From: Ruminococcus sp.
GTDB lineage: Bacteria > Bacillota > Clostridia > Oscillospirales > Acutalibacteraceae
Direction: 5' to 3'
Assembly (NCBI GenBank): GCA_017380355.1
Contig: JAFOED010000024.1
Location: 1 to 7,461, forward strand
Length of the DNA stretch: 7,461 nt
Shown one piece after another: positions 1 to 6,145 of the stretch. Below the pieces are notes generated by a model, which searched no databases, was not told where the DNA came from, and was given only the letters and a program-made list of their open reading frames with translations. The position numbers and the translations under genes are program-made. Numbering within the stretch: the stretch's first letter is position 1; each line of letters opens with the position of its first letter.

Positions 1-415
1 CGAAAAGCATTCCACTAGTAATAGAACACTTTTTATATTCTTTAATCGAATTAAGCATAAGCTGTGATAAGTCTGTCTGTGATGCTCTCTTCTGAAAAAG
101 CTCCAGTCTGTCACTTACCTGCTCAATAGCTAAACTCATCACAACGTTACGTATACCTTCGTCAGCAAAGGACATAAAACGATTACCGGTCTGCTCAAAT
201 ACATAGTCGCACAGACGCGAAAAACCAAAGACCTTAATATTACGACACTCTTTCGGTCCTAAGCGATTTAAGAACGCTTTTTCTGTCTCAAATGACAGCT
301 GGTCAGGTACGATAAACATAAGTTTATCGTTACCACCTTGTGCCAGTTCACACATTTTATCATAAAGATATTCAGTTTTTCCGACACCGCTAGTGCCAAG
401 TAATAAGTGAAGCAT
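1..415 (-). CDS. addB: AddB, ATP-dependent helicase/deoxyribonuclease subunit B (N-terminal part, runs off the window)
   Basis: AddB is a subunit of the AddAB helicase-nuclease, which processes double-strand DNA ends for RecA-dependent recombination repair in Firmicutes. The ATG is at 415. The 138 complete codons seen are open to the window edge, whereas full AddB proteins are usually about 1,100 residues or more. Residues 7-14 are a Walker A motif, GTSGVGKT. It is followed by FIVPDQLSFETEKAFL and then VFGFSRLCDYVFEQTG, the order found at the start of B. subtilis AddB (GRSGSGKT, LVPDQ, FSFSRL, HTGG). A CGGAG ribosome binding site lies about 7 bases before the ATG. The gene begins 59 bases after the spoIIR stop, with no clear terminator or strong promoter between, so it is probably co-transcribed with spoIIR. 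The nuclease and iron-sulfur regions lie outside the window. The family call rests on the N-terminus alone but is distinctive. Confidence 0.88.
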   Translation of the reverse strand, partial: MLHLLLGTSGVGKTEYLYDKMCELAQGGNDKLMFIVPDQLSFETEKAFLNRLGPKECRNIKVFGFSRLCDYVFEQTGNRFMSFADEGIRNVVMSLAIEQVSDRLELFQKRASQTDLSQLMLNSIKEYKKCSITSGMLF

Positions 416-474
416 AGTAATCTCCGTTTAATTTTTTCTTTAATATATCAAGTTTTATGTCCGATAAATAGTAC

Positions 475-1065
475 TCAGCTAAAAAAAGAGCTAATTTTCT
501 CGTAGTATTCTACGATTTTAAATTTATACTCAACATCATCTTCAGTAATAACATTGAATTCATCGTCAGATAAATCTTCCTGCATACTGATTTTAGATGA
601 TGCTCCTACACAAAGTGTCGGATACATAACGCACCACCAGTTTTTGCCCTCGGCTTTGCCGATTTTAATCTGAACGGCGTCGTAGATTCCTGCAGGCATA
701 GTAAAATCATCGTAGTATCTGGTATCAAAAAACGTTTCAGTAAGAGATACGTCAACATCGTAGTCGTAGCCTTTATCAAATACTGCTTTCTGTGCGCTAT
801 TTTTAATATACGTTAAGTTTTCTCGAGTTACCTCTTCTGCCCTGCTCTTACTGCTAACATCGCTATAAAGTGAAGAGCAACTGTCAAGCACGCTGTCCCT
901 AACATAAAGCTTTAGTTTCTGGTCAGCTTCGCTATCAGAATTTGCGATTATATGTAGTCGCAACACATCGCTGTTAAGCTGTTTACACGTACTTTGAAAC
1001 GGGACTGTGCTTATTAAAGTAACAATAACAAAAGACGCAACAAGCGACTTCATAAATAATTTCAT
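475..1065 (-). CDS. spoIIR: Stage II sporulation protein R (SpoIIR)
   Basis: In the known family, SpoIIR is made in the forespore and secreted into the intermembrane space, where it triggers SpoIIGA to cleave pro-sigma-E in the mother cell. The 196-residue protein starts with a signal/anchor segment (about residues 3-22, MKSLVASFVIVTLIST). It then carries two family hallmarks: LRLHIIANSDSEADQ at about 35-49, leading into LK..VRD, and PAGIYDAVQIKIG at 124-136, followed by GKNWWCVMYPTLC at 140-152. I chose the ATG at 1063-1065. An in-frame TTG exists at 1084-1086, but its next codons (AAA GGC AGG) are the ribosome binding site of the ATG, 9 bases upstream of it, so the longer form is unlikely. 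The gene follows ispE by 53 bases and precedes addB. A candidate sigma-F promoter and an RNA hairpin lie just upstream (separate entries). There is no truncation or frameshift. Confidence 0.95.
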   Translation of the reverse strand: MKLFMKSLVASFVIVTLISTVPFQSTCKQLNSDVLRLHIIANSDSEADQKLKLYVRDSVLDSCSSLYSDVSSKSRAEEVTRENLTYIKNSAQKAVFDKGYDYDVDVSLTETFFDTRYYDDFTMPAGIYDAVQIKIGKAEGKNWWCVMYPTLCVGASSKISMQEDLSDDEFNVITEDDVEYKFKIVEYYEKISSFFS

Positions 1066-1074
1066 ATAAAAAAA

Positions 1075-1107
1075 CCTGCCTTTCAAGATAACTTGAGTAT
1101 AGGCAAG
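1075..1107 (-). promoter_or_regulatory. Hairpin covering the spoIIR ribosome binding site
   Basis: On the minus strand, CTTGCCT (1107-1101) can pair with AGGCAGG (1081-1075) in seven consecutive pairs, one of them T.G. This buries most of the Shine-Dalgarno AAAGGCAGG (1083-1075). Inside it, TCAAG (1096-1092) pairs with CTTGA (1087-1083) around a TTAT loop. A competing fold, AACTTG (1109-1104) with CAAGTT (1095-1090), would free the site. No T-run follows either stem, so this is not an intrinsic terminator. The pairing is read directly from the sequence; a role in translation control is inferred. Confidence 0.5.
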
Positions 1108-1124
1108 TTTTTATTTACTTATAC
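1096..1124 (-). promoter_or_regulatory. Candidate sigma-F promoter for spoIIR
   Basis: The minus strand carries GTATA (1124-1120), a 15-base spacer, then GCCTATACT (1104-1096). The B. subtilis sigma-F consensus is roughly GYWTA, 15 bases, GGNNANANT. The -35 matches fully and the -10 matches at four of five fixed positions, with correct spacing. The -35 overlaps the last Val codon and the stop codon of ispE. Transcription would start near 1089, about 24 bases before the spoIIR ATG. spoIIR is a known direct sigma-F target, which raises the prior for this site. The TATACT core could also serve sigma-A, but no good -35 stands at 16-18 bases. Confidence 0.6.
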
Positions 1125-2000
1125 AATTTTACAACCGTGTTTAATCGGAGCGCAGACGTAGAGCTTGTCGAAATCTTCGCTCATTTTCTCTTTACATTTT
1201 AACGCTTTTTTCTCTTCGAGAAAAATACCAAACACAGCAGAGCCTGAGCCACTCATACACGCACCTAATGCCTTGTTTTTAACCATAGTAAGCTTTATAT
1301 CCTGAATCTCAGGAATCTGCATTACCGCTTCAAATTCGTTGTACAGACACTCGCACACGCCTCTGAGGCTTCTTCTGAAGAGATGCTTTACTAGTTCATC
1401 TGTAACCAAAAATCCCTTAGACGGTTTGCTGTCGGCTTTCGCGTAAGCCTGAGCAGTTGACACAGAAACATCAGGTTTACAGATAAGCACAGAGCACTTA
1501 GTAAGTGATGCAATTTTCTCGAGTGTAGTGCCGATACCAGAAGCAAGCTGAGTACCGCCAACGATACAGAAAGGCACGTCCGCACCTACTGTAGCGCCGA
1601 TTTCGCACATCTGCTTATCAGTAAGTTTAGTATCAAAAATGCGGTTAAGCGCAAGAATAACTGCAGCAGCGTCTGTGCTACCACCAGCAAGACCCGCCTG
1701 AGACGGAATATTCTTCTGAATATCAACCGAAATCTTCTTTTCGGTTAACTCGCAATATTTATAAAACGCTTTTGCAGCTTTACACACGATGTTGCTGTCA
1801 TCTGTCGGGATACCTTCTACGTCGCAAGTAACCGCTACTAAAGTTTCCTGTGAATCAGGTACTTCATCGCTTACTGTAACAGTATCGTACAGAGACACAG
1901 TCTGCATAACCATAGCTACATCGTGGTAACCATCGTCACGTTTTCCTTTTATATCAAGCGAAAGATTGATTTTCGCAGGTGCTAAAACTTTAAGTTGCAT
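1119..2000 (-). CDS. ispE: 4-diphosphocytidyl-2-C-methyl-D-erythritol kinase (IspE)
   Basis: IspE is a cytoplasmic GHMP-family kinase of the MEP/DOXP isoprenoid pathway that phosphorylates the 2-hydroxyl of CDP-methylerythritol with ATP. The 293-residue protein is of normal length and complete. Motif 1 is APAKINLSL at residues 7-15, then DDGYHDV at 22-28. Motif 2, the ATP loop, is PSQAGLAGGSTDAA at 99-112. GADVPFC at 139-145 and motif 3, GACMSGSGSAVFG at 246-258, follow. Lys10, His26 and Asp141 fall at the same numbers as the active-site residues reported for E. coli IspE, so the enzyme should be active. The ATG is one base after the aminotransferase stop, and its AAAGGAG ribosome binding site lies within that gene's last codons, so translation is probably coupled. 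Its stop codon overlaps the proposed sigma-F -35 of spoIIR. Confidence 0.96.
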   Translation of the reverse strand: MQLKVLAPAKINLSLDIKGKRDDGYHDVAMVMQTVSLYDTVTVSDEVPDSQETLVAVTCDVEGIPTDDSNIVCKAAKAFYKYCELTEKKISVDIQKNIPSQAGLAGGSTDAAAVILALNRIFDTKLTDKQMCEIGATVGADVPFCIVGGTQLASGIGTTLEKIASLTKCSVLICKPDVSVSTAQAYAKADSKPSKGFLVTDELVKHLFRRSLRGVCECLYNEFEAVMQIPEIQDIKLTMVKNKALGACMSGSGSAVFGIFLEEKKALKCKEKMSEDFDKLYVCAPIKHGCKIV

Positions 2001-2001
2001 A

Positions 2002-3168
2002 TTAAAGCTCCTTTAAAAACTCCTCAATAAGCGTAAGTGCTTTCTTTAAGTGCTTAAGTGAATATGAATAAGAAAGACGAACGTAACCCTCACCACACTC
2101 ACCAAAAGCAGAACCTGGCACTAAAGCAACATGTTTTGCGTGTAAAAGCTTTGTACAGAACTCTTCGGATGTAAGGCCTGTTGACTTAATACATGGGAAG
2201 CAGTAAAAAGCTCCCTCAGGTTCAAAACAAGTAAGACCCATTTTATTAAGACTTCCGACAACAAGACGGCGTCTCATATCGTACTGGTCACGCATATAAG
2301 CGATATCGTCATCACCATTTTTAAGTGCTTCGATAGCAGCATACTGTGCTGTTGTCGGAGCAGACATAATACAGAACTGGTGAAGTTTAGTCATCATCTC
2401 GACTATCTCTTTCGGACCACACGCAAAACCAAGTCTCCAGCCTGTCATAGCGTAGCTTTTAGAGAAGCCGTTAATAACAATTGTGCGCTCTTTCATACCT
2501 TCAATTGATGCAAAAGAGATATGATTTTTTCCACCGTATGTAAGCTCGGAGTAAATCTCGTCTGAAAGCACCATCAGGTCGTGTTCTTCAACGAGTTTTG
2601 CGATTGCCTCTAAGTCCTTTTTCTCCATAATCGCGCCTGTAGGATTATTAGGGAAAGGCAGAATAAGTAATTTAGTGTTTTCTGTTAGTTTATCCTTTAT
2701 ATCATCTACTGTGAGTCTGAAGTTGTTCTCCATCTTTGTTTCTATGATAACAGGAGTAGCCTGAGCCATAATAGTAAGTGGCTCGTAGCACACAAAGGAC
2801 GGCTGTGGAATAAGCACCTCGTCGCCTTTGCCAACTAAACAGCGGATGGCAATGTCGATAGCTTCAGAACCACCGACAGTAACTACCACTTCACTGTCAG
2901 CGCTATATGTAAGATTGCATTTGCGCTTCATATAGTTAGAAATCTCTTCTCTAAGCTGTGCGAAACCGCGGTTCGGAGTATACCACGTTCTACCCATCTC
3001 GAGTGAGTCGATACCTGCTTTTCGGATGTGCCACGGAGTTTTAAAATCAGGCTCACCGATAGAAAGCGAGATAACGTTGTCCATTTCGTTGACAATATCA
3101 AAGAACTTACGGATACCTGACGGTTTTACGCTCTTGATAGAGTCATTTATCTTACTGCTGTAATCCAT
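2002..3168 (-). CDS. Class I/II pyridoxal-phosphate aminotransferase (PatA/aspartate-aminotransferase-like)
   Basis: This is a fold-type I PLP enzyme that moves an amino group between an amino acid and a 2-oxoacid in the cytoplasm; 388 residues is the usual length. Visible landmarks are SLSIGEPDF at 34-42, the cofactor loop GGSEAID at 99-105, PFPNNPTG at 171-178 (cofactor-ring Asn), LSDEIYSEL at 201-209 (Asp203 for the PLP ring nitrogen, Tyr206 for the PLP oxygen), the Schiff-base lysine Lys237 in NGFSKSYAMTGWRLGF, and Arg364 in GYVRLSYS for the substrate carboxylate. All key residues are present, so activity is expected. Substrate specificity cannot be read; an aspartate, aromatic or N-acetyl-diaminopimelate donor is possible. 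Its ATG overlaps the TGA of the Lrp/AsnC gene by one base (TGATG). That regulator-aminotransferase pair is common in Clostridia in my recollection and suggests the regulator senses a related amino acid. Confidence 0.9.
   Translation of the reverse strand: MDYSSKINDSIKSVKPSGIRKFFDIVNEMDNVISLSIGEPDFKTPWHIRKAGIDSLEMGRTWYTPNRGFAQLREEISNYMKRKCNLTYSADSEVVVTVGGSEAIDIAIRCLVGKGDEVLIPQPSFVCYEPLTIMAQATPVIIETKMENNFRLTVDDIKDKLTENTKLLILPFPNNPTGAIMEKKDLEAIAKLVEEHDLMVLSDEIYSELTYGGKNHISFASIEGMKERTIVINGFSKSYAMTGWRLGFACGPKEIVEMMTKLHQFCIMSAPTTAQYAAIEALKNGDDDIAYMRDQYDMRRRLVVGSLNKMGLTCFEPEGAFYCFPCIKSTGLTSEEFCTKLLHAKHVALVPGSAFGECGEGYVRLSYSYSLKHLKKALTLIEEFLKEL
2008..2014 (-). promoter_or_regulatory. ispE ribosome binding site inside the aminotransferase 3' end
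   Basis: AAAGGAG on the minus strand spans the Lys and Glu codons just before the aminotransferase Leu-stop, 7 bases before the ispE ATG. It is a near-perfect Shine-Dalgarno that fixes the ispE start. It also means ribosomes finishing the aminotransferase pass over the ispE initiation site, which favours coupled translation. Confidence 0.85.
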
Positions 3169-3650
3169 CAGACTATCATTTCCCTTCCGTCTGTTGGCTC
3201 TTCCACGTCAACAAGAGCAACAGAACCTTCTTTGTATCTCTTAAGCATAAAATGTGTGGCTGTAGAAACGATACCCTCAAGCGCTGAAAGCTTCTTAGCA
3301 ACAAACGCAGAAACATCCTGAATAGTATCACCCTTAACTACAAGCGCGAGGTCGTAGCCACCAGCCATAAGATATACTGATGATACTTCATCAAACATCA
3401 TAACTTTCTCAGCAATCTCATCAAAGCCTTTTTCCTTCTGTGGAGTAACCTTAAGCTCGATAATTGCCATAACACCAGCGTCAGGAACGCTATCCCAGTT
3501 AACCATTGCCTGATATCCTCTGATAACACCAGAGTCTTCGTACTCTTTAATCTGAGCTTTGATATAATCCTCAGGCTCGTTGAGCATAAGCGCGAGCTGA
3601 GCAGTAGTGTAAGCGGAATTTTCGCTTAATATCTTTAATAATTTATCCAT
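3168..3650 (-). CDS. Lrp/AsnC family transcriptional regulator
   Basis: This small DNA-binding protein of the leucine-responsive regulator family has 160 residues, normal for the group. Residues 1-46 form the winged helix-turn-helix (DKLLKILSENSAYTTAQLA, then DYIKAQIKEYEDSGVIRGY). Residues 58-140 form the ligand-binding/oligomer RAM domain (VMAIIELKVTPQKEKGFDEIA; VSSVYLMAGGYDLALVVKG). AGGYDL matches the conserved G-x-x-D part of the effector site. A short tail (141-160) follows. The ATG has GGAGG 7 bases upstream and lies 12 bases after the preceding gene. The TGA shares one base with the aminotransferase ATG, so the two are translationally coupled and probably functionally linked. The family commonly responds to amino acids and often regulates its own neighbours; the ligand and targets are not visible here. 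Confidence 0.9.
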   Translation of the reverse strand: MDKLLKILSENSAYTTAQLALMLNEPEDYIKAQIKEYEDSGVIRGYQAMVNWDSVPDAGVMAIIELKVTPQKEKGFDEIAEKVMMFDEVSSVYLMAGGYDLALVVKGDTIQDVSAFVAKKLSALEGIVSTATHFMLKRYKEGSVALVDVEEPTDGREMIV

Positions 3651-3662
3651 AATGTACCTCCG

Positions 3663-4148
3663 TTACGTTGCTTGTAAAGCGCTTGTATCCATAACACACG
3701 CAGTATCAAAGAACACAGCACACGCAATACAGCAAAGTTCATATTTATCTTCATATATATTGATCATCAGAGCATCAGCAGACGTCAAAAACTGACGTGA
3801 CACAACTCCTACAACCGAATTATCGATATTCATAATGTCGTAGGATTTTTCAAAAACATTTCCTCTGATGTGAAAACCTGCACCTCTGAAAGTAACTGCG
3901 ACTTTCTCTCGAGAGCATTTCATTGCAATGTAAAAATTATCTTCAGCGGTTGTAACATAACAAGTACGAAAATTTCCAAGAAGCGTCTCTCGCATTTTTG
4001 CGATATACTTACTCTCTTGCATAATGTAAATCTTCTCTACGTGCGATTTATACGAACCAAAAATCTTGTACAAGATTTCGCCTGACTCGCTGTAAACAAT
4101 ATATCTTGAATTTTCGTCTGATTTGTCGCGTTTAAGATAAATCTTCAC
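3663..4148 (-). CDS. LURP-one-related / Tubby C-terminal-like small protein, function unknown
   Basis: This is a 161-residue soluble protein with no signal peptide or membrane helix. Its layout resembles the LURP-one/YxjI (Tubby C-terminal-like) fold, a beta barrel around a hydrophobic C-terminal helix. YIVYSESGEILYKIFGS at 16-32 is a typical first hairpin. Alternating strands follow, then FHIRGNVFEKSYDIMN at 92-107, VVGVVSRQF at 112-120 and the core helix-like YELCCIACAVFFDTACVMD at 136-154. That last stretch holds four cysteines (139, 140, 143, 151). I chose the GTG at 4146-4148 because AAGGG (4161-4157) sits 8 bases upstream. An in-frame TTG at 4173-4175 would add 9 residues but has no ribosome binding site. 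The gene lies 35 bases after nadE and 12 before the Lrp/AsnC gene, so it is in the same string. Similarity to plant LURP-one or scramblases does not give a function here. Confidence 0.65.
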   Translation of the reverse strand: MKIYLKRDKSDENSRYIVYSESGEILYKIFGSYKSHVEKIYIMQESKYIAKMRETLLGNFRTCYVTTAEDNFYIAMKCSREKVAVTFRGAGFHIRGNVFEKSYDIMNIDNSVVGVVSRQFLTSADALMINIYEDKYELCCIACAVFFDTACVMDTSALQAT

Positions 4149-4156
4149 ATATATCA

Positions 4157-4161
4157 CCCTT
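4157..4161 (-). promoter_or_regulatory. Ribosome binding site deciding the GTG start of the Tubby-like gene
   Basis: AAGGG on the minus strand lies 8 bases before the GTG at 4148. It is downstream of the alternative TTG at 4175, which has only TC-rich sequence before it. This supports the shorter, 161-residue protein. Confidence 0.6.
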
Positions 4162-4183
4162 GCTATTATTAACAAAAGAGAGA

Positions 4184-6097
4184 TTATAATTCATTTATAC
4201 GTTCAAGCCACAATCTGGCCTGCACATCACTAGGCATCTTGAAATCTCCCCTAGGAGAAAGGCTGACAGAACCGACTTTTGGACCATCAGGTAAGCACGA
4301 ACGCTTAAACTGCTGAGTAAAAAATCTAAAGAAGAACTTCTGAATCCACTTCTTAATAGTGTATCTGTCGTAGTCTCCCTCAAAAGTCTTAAGAGCCATA
4401 TAGAATATCTTCTCTGGAGAGAAGCCAAAGCGTACAAAGTAAAACAGGAAGAAATCGTGCAGCTGATAAGGTCCGACAACATCTTCTGTTATCTGCGAAA
4501 TCTCGCCGTTACCGCTAGGTGGAAGAAGCTCCGGAGAAACCGGTGTGTTCAAAATATCTCTGATAACAGCTGCTGTTTCATTATCAACGAGAGTTGTTTC
4601 GTAACTAACCAAATAACGAACCATAGTTTTTGGAACTGAAGCGTTTACTGCATACATAGACATATGGTCACCGTTATAAGTAGCCCAACCGAGAGCTAAC
4701 TCAGAAAGGTCACCGGTACCAACTACAAGAGCGTTAAGTTTATTCGCTATATCCATAAGCACCATCGTACGTTGACGCGCCTGTGCATTCTCGTAAGTTG
4801 TGTCGAATTCATTCTCATTGTGTCCTATATCTTCAAAATGCTGTTTTACAGCTTTTGTGATATCAACCTCAGAAAATTCTGCACCATAACACAGAGATAA
4901 TTTTTCAGCATTACTCTTAGTACGTTTTGTAGTACCAAAGCACGGCATAGAAACAGCGTGTAGATTCTTATGATCAACACCTAAAATATCAAGTGCCTTA
5001 ACGCTGACTATAAGTGCTAATGTACTATCAAGTCCTCCTGAAACACCAATAACAAGATGCTCGGTTTTCGCACTCTGCATACGGGTTGCAAGTCCAATAG
5101 CCTGCATAGTGAGAATGTCCTCGCAACGAGCTCTAATATCTGAACTTTCACTTGGAATAAACGGATATTTTCTGAATTTTCTACTAAGTTTTGTCTGTCT
5201 GAGTGCTATATCAAAAGTATTGCGATGAATTTCATCTTTACTGTCATAAACAAACAGATTATTCTTTCTACGCTCATAAGTAAGTCGCTCAACATCGATG
5301 TCAGCATAAGTAACATTCTCAGAAAACTTCACACTCTCATTGAGTATTTTTCCGTTTTCAGCGATGAGATTATGCGCTGAATAAACTAAATCCGTTGTAC
5401 TTTCGCCAGGACCTGAACTAGCGTAAATATAAGCACAACTAAGTTTCGAGGACATAAGTTTAATTAATTCGCGTCGATACTCAGTTTTTCCAGCATACTC
5501 ACTACTTGCAGAAAGGTTAGCGATTACTGTAGCACCACCGTTAACAGCTAAATTAACAGATGGAGAAACAGGAACCATAATATCATCAGCTATTTCAATA
5601 CCGAGAACAAAATCTTTCATCTGATTACAAGAGAAAACTTGTTTAGAAGACAAAAGAAAAGTATTATCAGCGTAGGTGATAGTTTTATTCACATTCTTTC
5701 CAGATGTAAAATAGCGAAGCTCGCAATATTCATTAAAATTTGGAAGATTGATTTTTGGTACAGCACCTAAAATCTCACCCTTATAAATAACAAGAGCACA
5801 ATTATACAAAGCGTCTCCATCAGCAATCGGTACGCCGATAACAGCAATAATATTTAACGCCTTAGTTTTTAATAAAATAGACTTAACCGCATCCTCCGCT
5901 TTCTTGATAAGGAAAGGCTGTAAAAACAAATCTCCACAGGTGTATCCAGTAACACAAAGTTCAGGAAAAACAACCAGTGATGCAGTCTGCTGAGTAGCAT
6001 AAATAATCTGTGAAACAATCTGCTCGCTATTAAAAATACAATCTGCGACTTTAACTGTTGGAGTAGCACAAGCAGTCTTTATAAATCCGAAGTTCAT
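4184..6097 (-). CDS. nadE: NAD+ synthetase of the two-domain (glutamine-dependent) type, glutaminase cysteine missing
   Basis: NadE makes NAD+ from deamido-NAD+ (nicotinate adenine dinucleotide), ATP and ammonia. The 637-residue protein has an N-terminal nitrilase-fold glutaminase (about 1-290) and a C-terminal synthetase (about 320-637). The synthetase looks intact: pyrophosphate loop GVSGGLDST at 351-359, GTGDLSELALGWATYNGDHMS at 460-480, TPVSPELLPP at 518-527 and VGPYQLHDFF at 541-550. In the glutaminase, Glu46 (VFPELCVTGY) and Lys115 (PKINLPNFNEY) of the Glu-Lys-Cys triad are present. The nucleophile position, normally Cys in a GIEICEDLW-like motif, reads GIEIADDIM, giving Ala170 (codon GCT, 5588-5590). 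Flanking regions such as LSASSEYAGKTEYRRELI and YASSGPGESTTDLV are well kept. The enzyme probably uses free ammonia. GGAG lies 7 bases before the ATG. A promoter just upstream should make this the first gene of the string down to addB. Confidence 0.93.
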   Translation of the reverse strand: MNFGFIKTACATPTVKVADCIFNSEQIVSQIIYATQQTASLVVFPELCVTGYTCGDLFLQPFLIKKAEDAVKSILLKTKALNIIAVIGVPIADGDALYNCALVIYKGEILGAVPKINLPNFNEYCELRYFTSGKNVNKTITYADNTFLLSSKQVFSCNQMKDFVLGIEIADDIMVPVSPSVNLAVNGGATVIANLSASSEYAGKTEYRRELIKLMSSKLSCAYIYASSGPGESTTDLVYSAHNLIAENGKILNESVKFSENVTYADIDVERLTYERRKNNLFVYDSKDEIHRNTFDIALRQTKLSRKFRKYPFIPSESSDIRARCEDILTMQAIGLATRMQSAKTEHLVIGVSGGLDSTLALIVSVKALDILGVDHKNLHAVSMPCFGTTKRTKSNAEKLSLCYGAEFSEVDITKAVKQHFEDIGHNENEFDTTYENAQARQRTMVLMDIANKLNALVVGTGDLSELALGWATYNGDHMSMYAVNASVPKTMVRYLVSYETTLVDNETAAVIRDILNTPVSPELLPPSGNGEISQITEDVVGPYQLHDFFLFYFVRFGFSPEKIFYMALKTFEGDYDRYTIKKWIQKFFFRFFTQQFKRSCLPDGPKVGSVSLSPRGDFKMPSDVQARLWLERINEL

Positions 6098-6116
6098 AAT
6101 ATCACTCCAAAATAAA

Positions 6117-6145
6117 AATAACCATAACTTATAGTTATGGTTATT
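6117..6145. repeat. Perfect 13-bp inverted repeat overlapping the nadE promoter (operator or terminator)
   Basis: On the plus strand, AATAACCATAACT (6117-6129) and AGTTATGGTTATT (6133-6145) are exact reverse complements around a 3-base loop, TAT. On the minus strand the stem is followed by TTTATTTT and then GGAG, so RNA coming from the membrane-protein gene could fold it as a weak, AT-rich terminator. The right arm also overlaps the -10 of the nadE promoter, and the predicted start lies inside the repeat. That placement equally suits a repressor site. The symmetry is certain; the role is open. Confidence 0.7.

Noticed and set aside
416..474. Promoter for addB between spoIIR and addB
   Set aside because: A TATATT-like -10 exists, but no -35 at suitable spacing; the evidence is too weak to annotate.
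1066..1086. Longer SpoIIR starting at TTG 1086 (203 residues)
   Set aside because: Its codons 2-4 are AAA GGC AGG, the ribosome binding site for the ATG at 1065, and no ribosome site precedes the TTG.
1090..1109. AACTTG/CAAGTT stem as an intrinsic terminator after ispE
   Set aside because: It is only 6 bp and no T-run follows the stem; the T-run present (1074-1068) lies after the ribosome site.
1391..1585. 64-codon minus-strand reading frame inside ispE
   Set aside because: It is an out-of-frame shadow of a well-conserved kinase, with low-complexity Leu/Ser content and no family resemblance.
3870..4085. 71-codon plus-strand reading frame
   Set aside because: It is antisense to the Tubby-like gene, with no ribosome site or recognisable protein features.
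4149..4175. Longer Tubby-like protein starting at TTG 4175
   Set aside because: There is no Shine-Dalgarno upstream of the TTG, whereas AAGGG stands 8 bases before the GTG at 4148.
4195..4482. 95-codon minus-strand reading frame inside nadE
   Set aside because: It overlaps the conserved synthetase C-terminus in another frame and has Leu/Ser/Arg-rich shadow composition.
4457..4639. 60-codon plus-strand reading frame
   Set aside because: It is antisense to the conserved part of nadE, with no supporting signals.
5869..6069. 66-codon minus-strand frame in the nadE 5' part
   Set aside because: It is an out-of-frame shadow of the glutaminase-like domain.
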